A stretch of DNA of 64,000 bases from Blepharisma stoltei (taxonomy: Eukaryota; Ciliophora; Heterotrichea; Heterotrichida; Blepharismidae): the NCBI GenBank assembly GCA_914767885.1, contig CAJZBQ010000001.1:620001-684000 (forward strand), in the 5' to 3' direction. Positions 1 through 11,239 of this stretch are shown here, in pieces. The translations under genes were made by a program, and so were the position numbers. Each line of letters begins with the position of its first letter. Positions within the stretch are counted from its first letter, which is position 1. Below the pieces are notes generated by a model, which did not search any database, was not told where the DNA came from, and worked only from the letters and a program-made list of their open reading frames with translations.

Positions 1-1341
1 TTTGAAATTTGAATTTCCTGTAATTTTCAGTTTAAAAGGTTCAAAATTTAGAGAGAACTGTCTTAGCCCATCAATATCACTTCTCACGTAAAAAATTTCA
101 TCATCAGGAAAATTATTTATAATCATTCACATGCCTCTGGGATTATAAGTATTCCCAATTAAATTATCTATGTTTATATCTATTAGCGTTTCCAGTGGGC
201 TGTTTATATCTATAATCGATAAAATAGATTCGTTTTTATGGACATAGCTTGCCATAAAATAATCATCATATAATTGAGAAAACAATGTCTCATATTTTAT
301 TTCATTATTTTCTCTGTTTGGAATTCATCTTTTTACGTCTCCTCCCATATGAATTAAAATACTACCTAGGCTGGTCCGAATATTTATTAGCTCTACTGGC
401 ATATATTTTCCACTCAAAAATCACATTGAAATTAAATCTCCATAAGATCTAAGGTCAACAAAGTAGTTTTCTCTTAATTTGCGTGGAAAAATATTAGCAT
501 ACGTCAACAATCCAATATTTTCATCGAGAACATATATCTGAATCATTTTGTGCAAAATGCCTTTAACTGATAATTGCTGATCTGGAGAACTAAAGCCAAA
601 GTGCTTTGTGATGTTGAAACAATTAATTGGGTGATAAGGATACGTGAAATCATAAAAGTAAATTGTATTTGGAATATTTTCGTTAAGAAATTCGGCATAA
701 AGAGAAATTTCCAGAGAACTTTCTCCATTGCTCATAACAATTTTTGAAGCATAAGTTAAAGGGCTTAACTCGAGCAGGATAGGCTCTTCAATTTCTAAAG
801 CATTTGTGGCTTTTAAGATATAAAAATCATTCCTCCATTTTAAACTTTTATCTATATTTTCTTGCTGCCGAATATATATGAGAAAAATCAGCTCATTTTC
901 ACTTTTGATATTTTGAACATTTTCTATAGTTGGGCTAAGAAATTGAGTTTGAATTTTTGCTGCATAGATTAAGGTAATATTTCTTTCGCCATGTGGAATT
1001 TGATATATATAAATATAATTTTGATAGAAACTACAGAAAACTAAAGAAGTTTTCAAATTCCAAGACTTGTAAGATTGGTCTGCCAAATTGAAAGAATCAT
1101 TGCTAGCTTGAAATTTAAAAGGTAGAAAAGAAAGCAATTTAAAGTTGATATCACCTTTAATTGAAATTTCGTCTTCTTTACCGTCTGTTTCAGAGATCTG
1201 ATAAGTTAGATTATTCCCGAAAAAATAATCAGATAACTTAAGCTCATAAGTTTCGCCTTCAGCCAGATAGAGATCGCCAATATTTTCTTCAAGGTATATA
1301 CCTCGTACCAGTCAGAAAAGAGATAAGATATAAATCATCAT
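1..1341 (-). CDS. Secreted or membrane-anchored protein, N-terminal part, family not recognised
   Basis: About 447 codons are in the window and the gene runs off the left edge. The start at 1341 gives MMIYILSLFWLVRG, a likely signal peptide with TGA read as Trp. A stretch rich in Leu, Tyr and Phe follows that could form a beta-sandwich; the first 60 residues (ETYELKLSDYFFGNNLTYQI) resemble a dystroglycan/cadherin-like (CADG) repeat, but this is only an impression. In-frame TGA codons occur near 421 and in the left-hand part. No TA-bounded interruption is visible. No function is assigned. It is divergently transcribed from the DHHC gene, about 125 bp apart. Confidence 0.6.
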
Positions 1342-1466
1342 TTTCTTCACCAGCAATAATTATATTAAATAAAAGACAAAATTAAAAAATCTGATTAACT
1401 GGTCTTGAAAAAACTACAAAAACTTATATTAAAATGTAAATATTAATATATCAGCAAAATTTTCTC

Positions 1467-2060
1467 ATGAAAATGGAAATAAGATCAGGTCTCCCCAAAT
1501 ATTCGGGGGCATTTCAACCTAATGCATTATGTGGAAGAATCGGAAACATCAATGGTTTTTTATTCAACGGAAAAGGGATGCCAAGACTTTGCTTAGGCCC
1601 AGACTGTAAAATCTATTTAGGATTATATTTTTTAGGCTTATTAATAGCAATGATTGTTTTAATTTGGGTTTTCATCATTATTATTGCTCCTTCTAACTAT
1701 ATAGCTTATGCAGGAGAGCTGATATTTGCTTATTTAATCATTTGCTTCTTACTTGCTTCATTTTTGAACCCAGGAATTCTTTTTAACCCTCTAGAAGACG
1801 AATCAGTAGACTCAGAGCCAAGCAATAAAAGTCGAAGGTTTTGCAAAATCTGTGGACTATTTCGAGCTGAGAGAACAGAACATTGTGATCAGTGTGGGGT
1901 TTGTATTGATGAATATGACCACCATTGCCCTTGGATTAGTAAATGTATAGGAAGAGGGAATATTATTTTTTTCTATGGATTTTTAGCAGGACTTGTGATT
2001 ACTGTGATTTATATGGCTCTGACGATTGCATTCTTATCAAATGGCACAGCGAAACAATAA
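1467..2060 (+). CDS. DHHC-type protein S-palmitoyltransferase, compact
   Basis: A 197-aa protein with four predicted membrane segments (about residues 50-70, 75-98, 155-175 and 178-192) and the cysteine-rich DHHC domain between segments 2 and 3. The sequence reads CKICGLFRAERTEHCDQCGVC followed by YDHHCPWISKCIGRGN, which contains the catalytic DHHC tetrad and the zinc-binding Cys/His residues. Such enzymes load palmitate on the DHHC cysteine and pass it to cysteines of membrane proteins. It is shorter than most family members (usually above 250 aa), with almost no cytosolic C-tail after the last membrane segment. Start at 1467; an ATG six bases later would also work. It is uninterrupted and ends in TAA. 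Confidence 0.93.
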   Translation: MKMEIRSGLPKYSGAFQPNALCGRIGNINGFLFNGKGMPRLCLGPDCKIYLGLYFLGLLIAMIVLIWVFIIIIAPSNYIAYAGELIFAYLIICFLLASFLNPGILFNPLEDESVDSEPSNKSRRFCKICGLFRAERTEHCDQCGVCIDEYDHHCPWISKCIGRGNIIFFYGFLAGLVITVIYMALTIAFLSNGTAKQ

Positions 2061-2126
2061 GGTAATTTTTTATAATATTTAATTTAAAGAATTTTTGCAA
2101 AAAATTAATTAAATGGTTTGTTTAAA

Positions 2127-3320
2127 TTATATTAATTGGTAATATAAATCTGCGATTGTCCCTGTCACAGTGTCAGTTTTGTTGCTTTTATAAGCTGTTA
2201 TCTGAGAATTGAAGAACTCGATTGCGACATCGCCTTCTCCTTGCTCACTCAGAATGCAATTTTTGCAGCGAAAAGTAGGAGAACCTTGAATTTGGAAAAA
2301 TAATGTGTAAATTGTGTTAGCCTGCAAAATCACAGGGCTTTTCAATGGGATTTTAAACGTTGAATTCCCTGTGTATTCCATATAAACTGATTGAGGGTGT
2401 GTGTATATCAAAGGGCAATTTGTCCCAGGCCCATCGTAAATGCAGAAACTCTTTACACAATTGCAGCCTTTTTCTTTATATGGGCTGCAAATCCCTACAG
2501 CTCTTAACAAAATTGGCTTAGAGACCCTCAGACTGATTGCGTCAACTCGTTTGCCGTTGTATTTTCATTTAGTTCCCCATGGCATTCGTGATCTAGATAT
2601 TTTGTGTTCATTTTTGAATAACAGAGAAGTCTCAATATTATTTTCTATCAATTTTGACACAATTTTATCAGGAATTGCCACTTCGACCCTTGATTTCAAT
2701 GAAGCGTCAATTTCTTGAAGTTTCAAACTCGGCCGCTTCAATTCAAAAGCTTTTTTAAGTCTAAGCAGAGGGTTTGTCTCAGAATTAACAGCTTCTTTAA
2801 AAGCCATATATAATTCCTGCTCTTTTTCAATTATGGTAATAATTTCCTTAACATTATTTTGCAGTTCCTCAAATCTTTCAGCGTTTTCTGTGTCTAAAAT
2901 TTCTTGTAATTCTTCTTCTCTATCAATTAGTGCATGTTTTAATTTATTTGCAGCACTAATCAATTTCATATCAGTCATAATTTTCTGCTCTAGATTTTGA
3001 TTGTTCAATGGGATGTTTTGCAGATTTATAAAGGATTTTATGGAATTTTGCCATGAAATTACTTCATTTAGGTTCCCAAAAGATAGAGTAAGCTTTGTTT
3101 TTTGTGTAAGAACGACCAAAGTGAAATATTTTCCGTCTTTTTTGTCAGCTGGGCAGACAGTAACTATTTCATTGATCGGAATTTGCATTAGAAGCTTGGA
3201 GCTTGGTGTGTAGTCTCTAAAGAATGAAAGATAAGCGGAATTTAAGGTTGCCCACTTCCATTCCCAGCGCCGAAAATATTTAGATCGAGTCTCCAGTCAT
3301 CCTTCTTTAATTATTTCCAT
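2127..3320 (-). CDS. PH domain + coiled coil + PHR domain protein
   Basis: A 397-aa protein. Residues 1-105 form a pleckstrin-homology domain (GWLETRSKYFRRWEWKWATL, ending in the expected Trp near EVISWQNSIKSF), which suggests phosphoinositide or membrane binding. Residues about 110-230 are charged and coiled-coil-like. Residues about 255-397 look like a PHR (PAM/Highwire/RPM-1) domain: VDAISLRVSKPILLRAVGI, then a long beta-rich part, ending TVTGTIADLYYQLI, which resembles the usual end of PHR domains. Two TGA codons in the PH domain and one at the start of the PHR domain must be Trp. The PH-PHR combination is not one I know from animals. The PH call is firm, the PHR call good but from motif memory. 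Confidence 0.8.
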
Positions 3321-3568
3321 TTATATTAGGCGAAAATATTTTGATAAATGGGTTTTTTAATCTGCCATTTTTATTATTTATAAAGTAGCCAAAAACCTAG
3401 AGAATAAAAGATTTTTTAAAATTCAAGAAAAAAATCATATAATAAGTTTTATTTTCTTATAAAATCAATATGCATTATACTGGATTTTTTTAAAAAATCA
3501 ATAGTTTTTTTGATAAAATTAAAATTCTGTTAAAATGAGTATGGTTAATTTCTTAAAAAAGTTGTTAA

Positions 3569-5106
3569 TTAAAGCTTTTTAATAATCTGCACGATATCTT
3601 CATCCATCAGCACATGCTCTCTTCCAACTTTCTGCGCATAATGCTTCGCAGACATCCCCCATACAAGTGCGTACTTAAATTCGCTCATAATACCCCTATG
3701 AATCCTATTGCAAAAATCTTCAACTGTACATTTTCTTCTCGGCAGCACTACTGGTGCATCATAATCTGGCGCAATTCCTTTACTCCCCCATCCTTTATCG
3801 AACGATTTTCATATACTGCAAATTTTTTTATAAACAATAAATCAATAGATTAGTTAATATTTTCTATAATTATGAAAATTAATAGTTTTTTTATTGATAA
3901 ATTTACGTGCTTTCTTAATAGTCTGACGGAACTAATCATCCGAAGTGCTTTAGTCATCAACCTTGCCTAAAATGTTTAGAATAATATATATTAAAAAATA
4001 ATTAATAAGGGAGAGAAATACCTTATAGAGCGGAAAAGGGGGAAATAAGATTTTTAATTTAGCACAAATTTTTTATTTAAAAGTATCCTAACCCTCTCGT
4101 TTAAAAATATACAAAACAATTAAAATAATACATATTATTTTATATACTAAAAATTTTTAAGCCCCCATCGTTGATCGAACGACGGGGGGTCATTCGATCA
4201 AAGATGTGGGGAGTTAGGTTTTGTATATATTCTAAGCAAGTCCAGCATATCCCATATTCTTTCGATCATCCCTGATAAATTCCACTCTTTATCAGCTGAC
4301 ACATAAGCACAATTTGGAAGCCTATTCATAATATTTAAGTCTTCCAAGCTAAGTTCATCGCATTTATTAATGACATATAGGCAAGGAATATAAGCTCTAT
4401 TTCCTTCCAAAACATCAATAAGCTCATCAGCAGTGCATGGAGCCCTTAGAGTGATATCAGCACTGTTCATCCTATATTCTTTACATATCAAATTCACTGT
4501 CTCATCTGACAATCTAGGTGTTGGCACAGTTCTTGTGATAAAAATGCCTCCTTTGTCTTTTTTCCTAACAATGATATCTGGAGGAGTCTTGTTTAGCCTG
4601 ATTCCGAACCCCTCTAATTCCCTTTCAATAATCAGCTTATCTGTAAGAGGCCTTGTCCCATCTAGGACTATGCAAATCAAGTTACAAGTTTTGGCCACAG
4701 CAATGACTTGCTTACCTCTTCCTTTGCCATCTTTGGCGCCTTCGATAATTCCAGGAAGATCTAATAATTGGATTCTGGCTCCTAAGTGTTGGATAACACC
4801 AGGGATACAGGTCAAGGTAGTAAATTCATAAGCTGCCACTTCTGAATATGTCTCTGTAAGTTTGTTAAGAAGGGTTGATTTCCCAACTGATGGGAATCCA
4901 ACCAGCCCCACACGTGCATCTCCTGATTTGCTGACATCGAAGCCTTCACCAGCGCCTTTGCTACCTTTTGTGGCGGATTCTAAGAGTTCGCGGCGAAATC
5001 TGGCGAGCTTGGCTTTCAGTAAGCCTAAATGGTTTTCTGTGGCTTTGTTTTTTTGTGTTCGAGCGATTTCGGCTTCGATTTCAGCGATTTTTTGTGCCGC
5101 ACTCAT
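3569..5106 (-). CDS. DRG1: DRG1-type developmentally regulated GTP-binding protein, split by an IES
   Basis: After removing the IES at 3781-4214 the product is 367 aa. Motifs in order: helical N-terminus; G1 GFPSVGKST near residue 70; G3 [12 protein letters not shown]4 NKCD; G5-like SADKEWNL; then a TGS domain at the C-terminus ([20 protein letters not shown] ... [11 protein letters not shown]). DRG1 binds translating ribosomes with DFRP1/Lerepo4 and acts as a translational GTPase. Before removal, the main reading frame ends in IES sequence just after IYTKP. The junction gives [18 protein letters not shown], which matches DRG proteins. Start at 5106 ([20 protein letters not shown]) is the usual DRG start. 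Confidence 0.95.
3781..4214. mobile_element. IES in DRG1, MITE family A (diverged, inverted orientation)
   Basis: Bounded by TA at 3781 and 4215. Terminal inverted repeats start CTCCCCCATCCTTTATCGAA at the left and CTCCCCACATCTTTGATCGA at the right. The right end carries a foldback: the same repeat in both orientations around 4160-4214. The interior shares a block with the elements at 23497 and 30460 in reverse orientation (around 3930-3975, the GTTGATGACTAAA...CACTTCG motif). Removal with one TA joins the two DRG1 exons in frame. Confidence 0.92.
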
Positions 5107-5671
5107 AATTATTATTAAAATGAAGAATTTTAACCAGGTTATGAGATAGATTGTGAGAAGTAGATTGTAAATAAATTAATAGAGAATTTACTAGAAAATG
5201 GAAAAAGATATAACTGATTGAGATGAGAAGGTTTCTGTGAATTGAGCTATAGATGATAAGATCAAATTGCCGATAAAGCATCCAAGGGATTTGAGCATGA
5301 TTCTAAATTTTCTTTAAAAATGAGTCAAAATTCTTTAATTAAGATTTTCAATGCGAAAGTGAAGGAATAAATCCACAAAAATTAACTGCGTATTTTTCAA
5401 AGCCTGCTAAAAAAACATCAACTTAAAATTTTCTATTTAAAAAGATTCTCAAAGAAGCAAAGGACTGATATTGCATTTCTTCAATTACTCAAGAGATGAT
5501 ATTCTATTAATTTGAAACGTTGAAAAATGCTTAAGCGAATATAAAAATGGAAGCAATGCACGCTGAGTTATTTATTCAGAAAACAATTTTTCTGGGATTT
5601 CTTAACGAAAAACTCTATAAAAAATTATTAAAAGAATAGCTAAATAAATGGGTTATTTATATATATTGAGC
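5107..5671. other. Intergenic, no supported gene
   Basis: About 560 bp of AT-rich sequence between the DRG1 start and the 3' end of the next minus-strand gene. Only very short reading frames occur (for example a 31-codon frame at about 5548-5643 on the plus strand). It must hold the DRG1 promoter, but I see no recognisable site. Confidence 0.5.
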
Positions 5672-6349
5672 TTAGCAAGGAATAAAGGAGTAGTCAGGGT
5701 TATGTATATCGCCTCTAGAAGGAATGTGTCGTTTAGGATACTTTGTTGGGATGATTTGTGTAGATTCAACATCAAAATAATTCGAGAAATGATTAGGATT
5801 GTAACTTAATTGTGGGGGTAACATAGATAAGGATAAATTTTCATTGGATTGATTGGTAGAGTTTAATAGAATAGGGTGTGAAGGAATTGGTACAATACAA
5901 CATGGTGGATTTGCTATAGTTGGAGGAGATATAGGCTGAGGAGCTGATACAATAAAGCATGGAGGAGCTTCCATGATTGTGGGAGGAATAGCTTGAGGCG
6001 TAAAAAATGATAAATCAACTATATTGGAATTTGGCAAGTTGAATTTTGGGATTGATAATGTAATATCTATGATTTCGGAATGAATTGGATCTATCTCTGA
6101 AGAGATTAAGGAGTGATCATCATCTGTCTGCATCATTTGATCACAGTTGTTATTAGGGTACATAGCTCCTCTGCATTTTTTACAAAGATCGCTTGGTTTC
6201 AAACTATTCACTTCAGGAATTGCTATTTCAGATGATTCTGAAGGATGACAATTATAACTTTTTGAAATTAAGCTTTCCAAATCTATGATTTGATTTTCTG
6301 TCTCTTTTCTTGTGGTATTTTCTGCTTGACTTTCAATTTCTTCTATCAT
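5672..6349 (-). CDS. Low-complexity, Pro/Ser/Ile-rich protein, unknown function
   Basis: A 225-aa open frame from ATG (MIEEIESQAENTTRKETENQ). The first 60 residues are acidic and Ser-rich. A short Cys motif, CKKCRGAMYPNNNC, sits near residue 57-70 and could bind a metal but is not enough for a known finger. The middle has repeated PPTI and APPCFIV / PPCCIVP stretches (three related units at about residues 120-160), and the C-terminus is Asn/Tyr-rich. No membrane segment or known domain. It is uninterrupted and uses no internal TGA. It may be a disordered regulatory or scaffold protein; that is a guess from composition only. Confidence 0.55.
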   Translation of the reverse strand: MIEEIESQAENTTRKETENQIIDLESLISKSYNCHPSESSEIAIPEVNSLKPSDLCKKCRGAMYPNNNCDQMMQTDDDHSLISSEIDPIHSEIIDITLSIPKFNLPNSNIVDLSFFTPQAIPPTIMEAPPCFIVSAPQPISPPTIANPPCCIVPIPSHPILLNSTNQSNENLSLSMLPPQLSYNPNHFSNYFDVESTQIIPTKYPKRHIPSRGDIHNPDYSFIPC

Positions 6350-6463
6350 AAATTTATAATAAATTTAGACTTTTATTAAATTTAATGGGGGGCATATGGA
6401 AAATTTAATTATTCTAAATTGAGAAAAAAAAATTATATCAGACTTTAGTTATTTTTGCTTATC

Positions 6464-7864
6464 TTAATTATATTTCTCATTAAGCTTGTCTTCAATTTCT
6501 TTAGTGTTCATTATAATCTGCTCAAACTCAGCAATCGAAGTATTTGCAAATGATCTCAATATAAGCTCATATTTCTTTGATTTACTCTGCTTAAACGTAG
6601 GAATCTCTAACGATGCTAACCTTGCCGTGACGATTTTAATAATGATTACCAAAGCTTCAATTTCTGCTTCTAAATTTATGGTATTATCCTGAAGAATTTT
6701 CATGTTTTTTTCTTTTGATTTTGTTGAAAGGATTTGTGATAATGATTTTTTGCCTAACTGCAATTTTTGGTACTGAATTCTGTCACTTTCAAGTTTTGCT
6801 TCAGTCTTTGCTTTGATTTTTTCGAGCTCTTTTTTCCACCCGACTGCTTCTATCATAGCTTCAATATCAATTATTTCCCATCTCGCCCAGTCAAGCAGAA
6901 CAATAAAAGGATTTTTGAATTTTTCTCTTGGGTTAACCTGCAAATCAGGGTTTCCATAAGTTTGTGAATAAAATGTGTTGACTTCATTGATTCCATTAAA
7001 CAGCTGTGCGTGTGAGGCTTCAAAAGAATGGAAATAATCAGTGTTTACTTTGCAAATTTGTTCAAATTTATCTAATACACATTTTCCAGCTTTGAAATAT
7101 TCGTTGGCTTCGTCTATGATTCTTTCATAATTTTCATTATAATCACATGAGGAAAAATTCTTAAAAATTCTTTGGTAATTTCTGGAAATTTCGTCGTAAG
7201 TAGGCTTTTTCAGCTCATTAACTTTTTTATTGAATTCTGAAGGGCCTCTTATAAAGAGCTGAAACTCGTCGGATTCATAAAGAAAACTCATTGATGAAAT
7301 TTTGCTTAAAAATAAGTTAAGTAATTTTTTTCTCTGCTCTATAAATTGTGGCTGGGTAGTTCCCTAAATATAAAATACTAGCTTCCTGAATTAATTGAAA
7401 ATAAAAACTAATTAAAATTATAAAAAAAATAATTTAATTTGAAAAAAATTAGGAGATCTACTTAAAATGAGTAAGTGCTGCTTGCGAGGAACTGGGGGTA
7501 TATAGCAGCCTGGCCATGAGTTAGATAAATGCTCCCTAAGAGTTCTAAAATCTTTAAATCTCCTATAATTCTCAAAAGTCCCTGACTTGTCTTGGCCTTG
7601 GATATTATAATAAACATGCTTTTTCAGAAGCTCAGATCTGAGAGTATGCTCATTAATTGCTATTTTTATACTTAAATCTGACTTTTGTTCCTCTTCTTCA
7701 TCTTCATCAGGGAGACTTGGCACATTTGGTACTATTGGATATTTAACATCAACTTTTTCCATTGAAGGATAATTTGGCTGATTTCCAGTTTCATCAATTA
7801 GATCTTCCTCTTTGTATTCAACAACCTTGATTTCCTCCAAAGGATTTATATTTGAGTGTTCCAT
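6464..7864 (-). CDS. Sorting nexin (PX domain + C-terminal helical/BAR-like region), split by an IES
   Basis: Removing the IES at 7357-7458 joins two frames into about 432 aa. The N-terminal 60 residues are acidic linker. Residues about 70-170 are a PX domain, with YRRFKDFRTLREHL (the Arg of the phosphoinositide-3-phosphate site) and a PPVPRK proline motif. After the junction comes QFIEQRKKLLNLFLSKI, the usual PX end, then SDEFQLFIRGP and a long helical region typical of SNX BAR-like domains. Expected role: phosphoinositide-guided endosomal sorting, consistent with the VPS34 gene in this window, though they are not linked. The start could also be at 7891 (nine codons earlier). Confidence 0.85.
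7357..7458. other. Short TA-bounded IES in the sorting nexin gene
   Basis: A 102-bp very AT-rich segment. Its ends form an imperfect inverted repeat (TAGTTCCCTAAATATA against TAGATCTCCTAATTTT). It carries stops in the reading frame. Removal between the TAs at 7357 and 7459 gives LLILSTQPQFIEQRKK, restoring the PX-domain end. Alternative TA pairs leave a TAG stop, so this pair is preferred. Confidence 0.75.
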
Positions 7865-8026
7865 AATTACTTTCCAACTATTATTAAACACCCAATATCA
7901 TAGCCTTTTTTCTAATATTATGTCAACACATAATACTATTATAAGCATTCTTTTCTTGCCTAATATTCCTCCTAAAAAATTAAATTTTTGATAATTATAA
8001 AAATTTCTTTAAAATATCACAATTAC

Positions 8027-8938
8027 TTAAACAGACGAATCTTTATAGCTTTTAAGTTTTCCTAACGAATATATCATTGCCCCTGTCGTACTACACAATA
8101 ATCCTATTAAAAATAAAGGACTTAAAACAACATCTCCAAACGCTACTAGTCCCACAAACATCGAGCAAAGGTCTTTTACATTCCCAGTTATTGTCGTTGC
8201 CATTGGGGAGTTATAAGTTGTGCAGAGTGTGATTGAAAAGTTGCACAAAAGCCCTACAAAAGAAGACGCTGACAGTCAAAACACAAAATTCCACGTCTTA
8301 GTTAGCGGATTTAAGGCTACATCGACATATTCTTCCTGTGTATAAACCCCAACCATGACGATTGGCAATGATAAAACTGCTGTATAATAAAATTGTGATA
8401 AAGCATCTAGCTTATCATTTTTTTGTTTTAATTTATTCATAAGCTGTAATTGAAGAGCACACATCACATCTGATAGTAAAACGAAAAATAGTCCTATGAA
8501 ACTTAATGTAAGGTCATTACAGCCTGCTATTAAAGCACCAGCTGTAATAAAAATGACCCCTAAGGTGCTTCATAGGTCGACAGGCTTACGTAAGACAAAA
8601 ATATCTATTGAGTATATCATGGCTGTAACTAGTTTTCTCAACGCAACATACATAGGAAGATTTGTATAGGCCATCCCAATTAGTCCTAGCACAATGTTGC
8701 CTATAAATGCTAAAGATACATGGATAGTCTCAAAAGCCTGATCTATGTGAAACCTAGGAAGTGACTTGTAAATCCCATAATACCTTGTAGCTTCAATCAC
8801 AAATACAGAGAGAAAATACTGAGCGAAAAGCATAAGAAAAGTGCAGCGGAATTCGTATAGACTTATCATGACTTTGTTGGACAAGTTCATCATTGTGGCT
8901 GTGATGCCGTAAAAGATACATATTAGTAATGGTCTCAT
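8027..8938 (-). CDS. Nucleotide-sugar / triose-phosphate-type transporter (SLC35-like)
   Basis: A 303-aa protein with about ten predicted membrane helices, a typical drug/metabolite-transporter fold. Family-like stretches are KVMISLYEFRCTFLMLFAQY near the N-terminus, VALRKLVTAMIY near residue 105, GCNDLTLSFIG near 140 and NVKDLCSMFVG near 250, the last close to the conserved Lys-Asp pattern of UDP-sugar transporters. It is closest by eye to SLC35D / fringe-connection type transporters of Golgi or ER. Three TGA codons (at about 8570, 8274 and 8210) must be Trp. No IES. The substrate cannot be told from sequence. Confidence 0.87.
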
Positions 8939-9173
8939 TTATAACTTTTCCATTTTATATTACGTGTTAAGCTGAAGAAAAGTTATTTTTATATCTAAAA
9001 AATTGTGTATTTGTGCTAATTTTAAGCTTTACACTCTTTTTTAATATAAATTATGCAATATCCCATTATTTATTATATCATTTTATTGTAAAAAGTATAA
9101 TTATTCCCAATTTTTATAAGAATAATCATATTAATATATTGGGGAATTTACAGCTACTTAAAATTCATAGTCA

Positions 9174-10688
9174 ATGTCTGGAGAAAAATCTGAAAAACTT
9201 GCTATTGATGCAAATAAAGCTGCTATAGTCTACCTAAAAGAAGGAGAGCTTAACAAGTGCTACGATTTATTGAAAAAAGCAGAAAATGCGTTAATCACAT
9301 GCCCTTTCAAAAATTCCAAACAATTGTTAGGGACCACATGAAATAATTTAGGCTGCTTTTATAAGAAAACTGAGAATTATAATGCGGCTTTGTATTATTT
9401 TCGAAAATCCTTGGAAATCGGGATAAAAGAATCAGTTGACCCAGGGAATATCGCTTCGACTCATCTAAATATGTGCACGATTTTATCACGTCAAGGAAAC
9501 CATGAGCCAGCGATTGGCCATGCAAAGCAAGCAATGGAGATTTTGATACCATTATATGATAAAAGGCCAGAATTAATTGCTAATTTGGTGCTGTCGTATT
9601 TTAATGCAGCTGTTGAATATGAACATATGAATTTTAGGACTGAGTCTATTGAATATTATAAGCTTGGGCTGGAAATTGCCCAGAAATATATGGGAGCTAA
9701 GCATCATTTAACGAGCACTTTGAAGAAAAATCTAGACAGGGTTATGACAGCTAAGAGAAATACGGCAAACAGAGTGAGGTCGATTGATCGATCTATTTCT
9801 CCTATAGAAGATGAAAATTCTTTTAGTAGGAGATGAAGAAATAGCAAATATCTGAAAAACATTGACGATGAAGACGCAATCGGAAATCTTCCAACCTCAT
9901 TGAGTGTGAAATCTCACAAGAACTCACAAAAAAATCAATTTACTATGTACAGAAGACGGCAAAGTCTAAATAAATGGAGCAGCCATAGAGCAAGCCCAAA
10001 TAAATTTGATTTTGATGAATTTTTTCCGGCAGAAAAACCGAAATACGTACCGAAAATACAGAAAAATTTTGAAAATAGTTTAGATCCTGCCAGTGGCAGG
10101 GTAAGAAAAAATAGAGAGAAAAGCAATAAACAATTGAATAGGAAACCTTCTACTTTGAAAATAGAAGCCCCAAAAATAATTCTGACAAAAGCAGAGTATG
10201 AAGACGGAGGAAAGTTTTTACAAGATATACAGTATAGAAAGAAAGAGTTATATCTGAGTAAATGTGATTTTAAAAAGCATCTTGAAAATGTGAAAAAAAT
10301 AATAGAGGGAAATTTACAGTCAAATTATTTAGATACACAAAAAAACGGAGCCTTTACATATCATTCAGCTAAGCTTATAGGAAATCCTGAAACTCCGCCT
10401 AGGCCAAGAAAAATTGATTTAAAGCCTCTATTAGAGCAATTTCCACCAAGGTCACCTTTATCAAGATTTGCCAAAGAAAAAGCCCGTGTAACGAAAATCC
10501 AATCACATGTAAGAAAGCTAATTGCTGTAAAATCATATAAAAACTTAAAAAGCTCAGTTGTAAAAATTCAAAGCTATATAAGAATGTTTCTTATCAGGAA
10601 ACTTTATAAATCAATTTTAAGTGCAGTTGTTTTTATACAATCTGTGTACAGGGGTCATAGAGTAAGAAAGAACCTTAACTATTTATAA
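9174..10688 (+). CDS. TPR protein with C-terminal IQ motifs
   Basis: A 504-aa protein. Residues about 5-190 hold tetratricopeptide repeats (NNLGCFYKKTENYNAALYYF, NMCTILSRQGNHEPAIGHAK and a third unit ESIEYYKLGLEIAQKY). The middle is basic and disordered. The last 100 residues contain three IQ-like calmodulin-binding units (VTKIQSHVRKLIAVKSYKN, VVKIQSYIRMFLIRKLYK, VVFIQSVYRGHRVRKN). TGA codons read as Trp occur in the first 60 residues (TTWNNLG) and near residue 221. The start at 9174 follows a short AT-rich leader. The overall layout resembles the TPR gene at 54454-57606 (TPR, then a basic tail), so they may be distant paralogues. A calmodulin-regulated scaffold role is inference. Confidence 0.83.
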
Positions 10689-10852
10689 CATATTTTATCA
10701 CTTAATTAAAAAAATCACATACTCCCATCTCTGCGATCATTCAATATTTTTTTTGTTTATTCAAAGGGGAGCTTTTTGTTAAAAAATTTATATAGTTTGT
10801 GCACATAAAATGAGCACCCGAGCTATATAATAGGGAATTCCCTATAAATTTC

Positions 10853-11239
10853 AAGAAATAAAATGATGAAATTGACAGAAAGTGGACTAAGAGAAGTACT
10901 CCATATGGAGCAGGTAGGACCAATCCTGATAAAGCTGAAAACAGTGCCGCTGTCTCTTTTTGAAGTAGGACTTTAGGCTTGAGGATGCCTTGCCGAAAAG
11001 GGAAGTGTTGTTTCTCCCACTAAGGTTTTCCTGTCCCTGCCAAGTGGGCTAGTTAGCTTTTGCCTACCATATATGGCCTTACCTTGTTAGGATCATCGGA
11101 GCACTCTAAACTAGGGAGCTAATTCCCTGGACAAGTTGTTCAAGTCGGAAATTCAAAAGGGCGACATTTTGGAGCCAAGATGAGTAAAGGCTAGCTGCTA
11201 GATCCACTTATGGCCAGCATAATCGTTTTAACTAACTAA
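10853..11239 (+). mobile_element. SINE-like element S1, intergenic
   Basis: A GC-richer block that begins AAGAAATAAAATGATGAAAT and ends in a short-repeat tail AACTAACTAA. It is clearly homologous, over almost its full length, to the element at 37428-37834 (shared blocks such as GGTTTTCCTGTCCCTGCC at 11024, GAGCTAATTCCCTGGACA at 11117, and GGAGCAGGTAGGACCA near 10907). A possible target duplication is TATAAATTT (10843) and TATAAAATTT (11240), imperfect. No coding capacity. Confidence 0.75.

Noticed and set aside
5300-5650. Short frames including NPQKLTAYFSKPAKKTST, like a PCNA-binding motif
   Set aside because: No start codon or intron connects it to a gene; too short to support.
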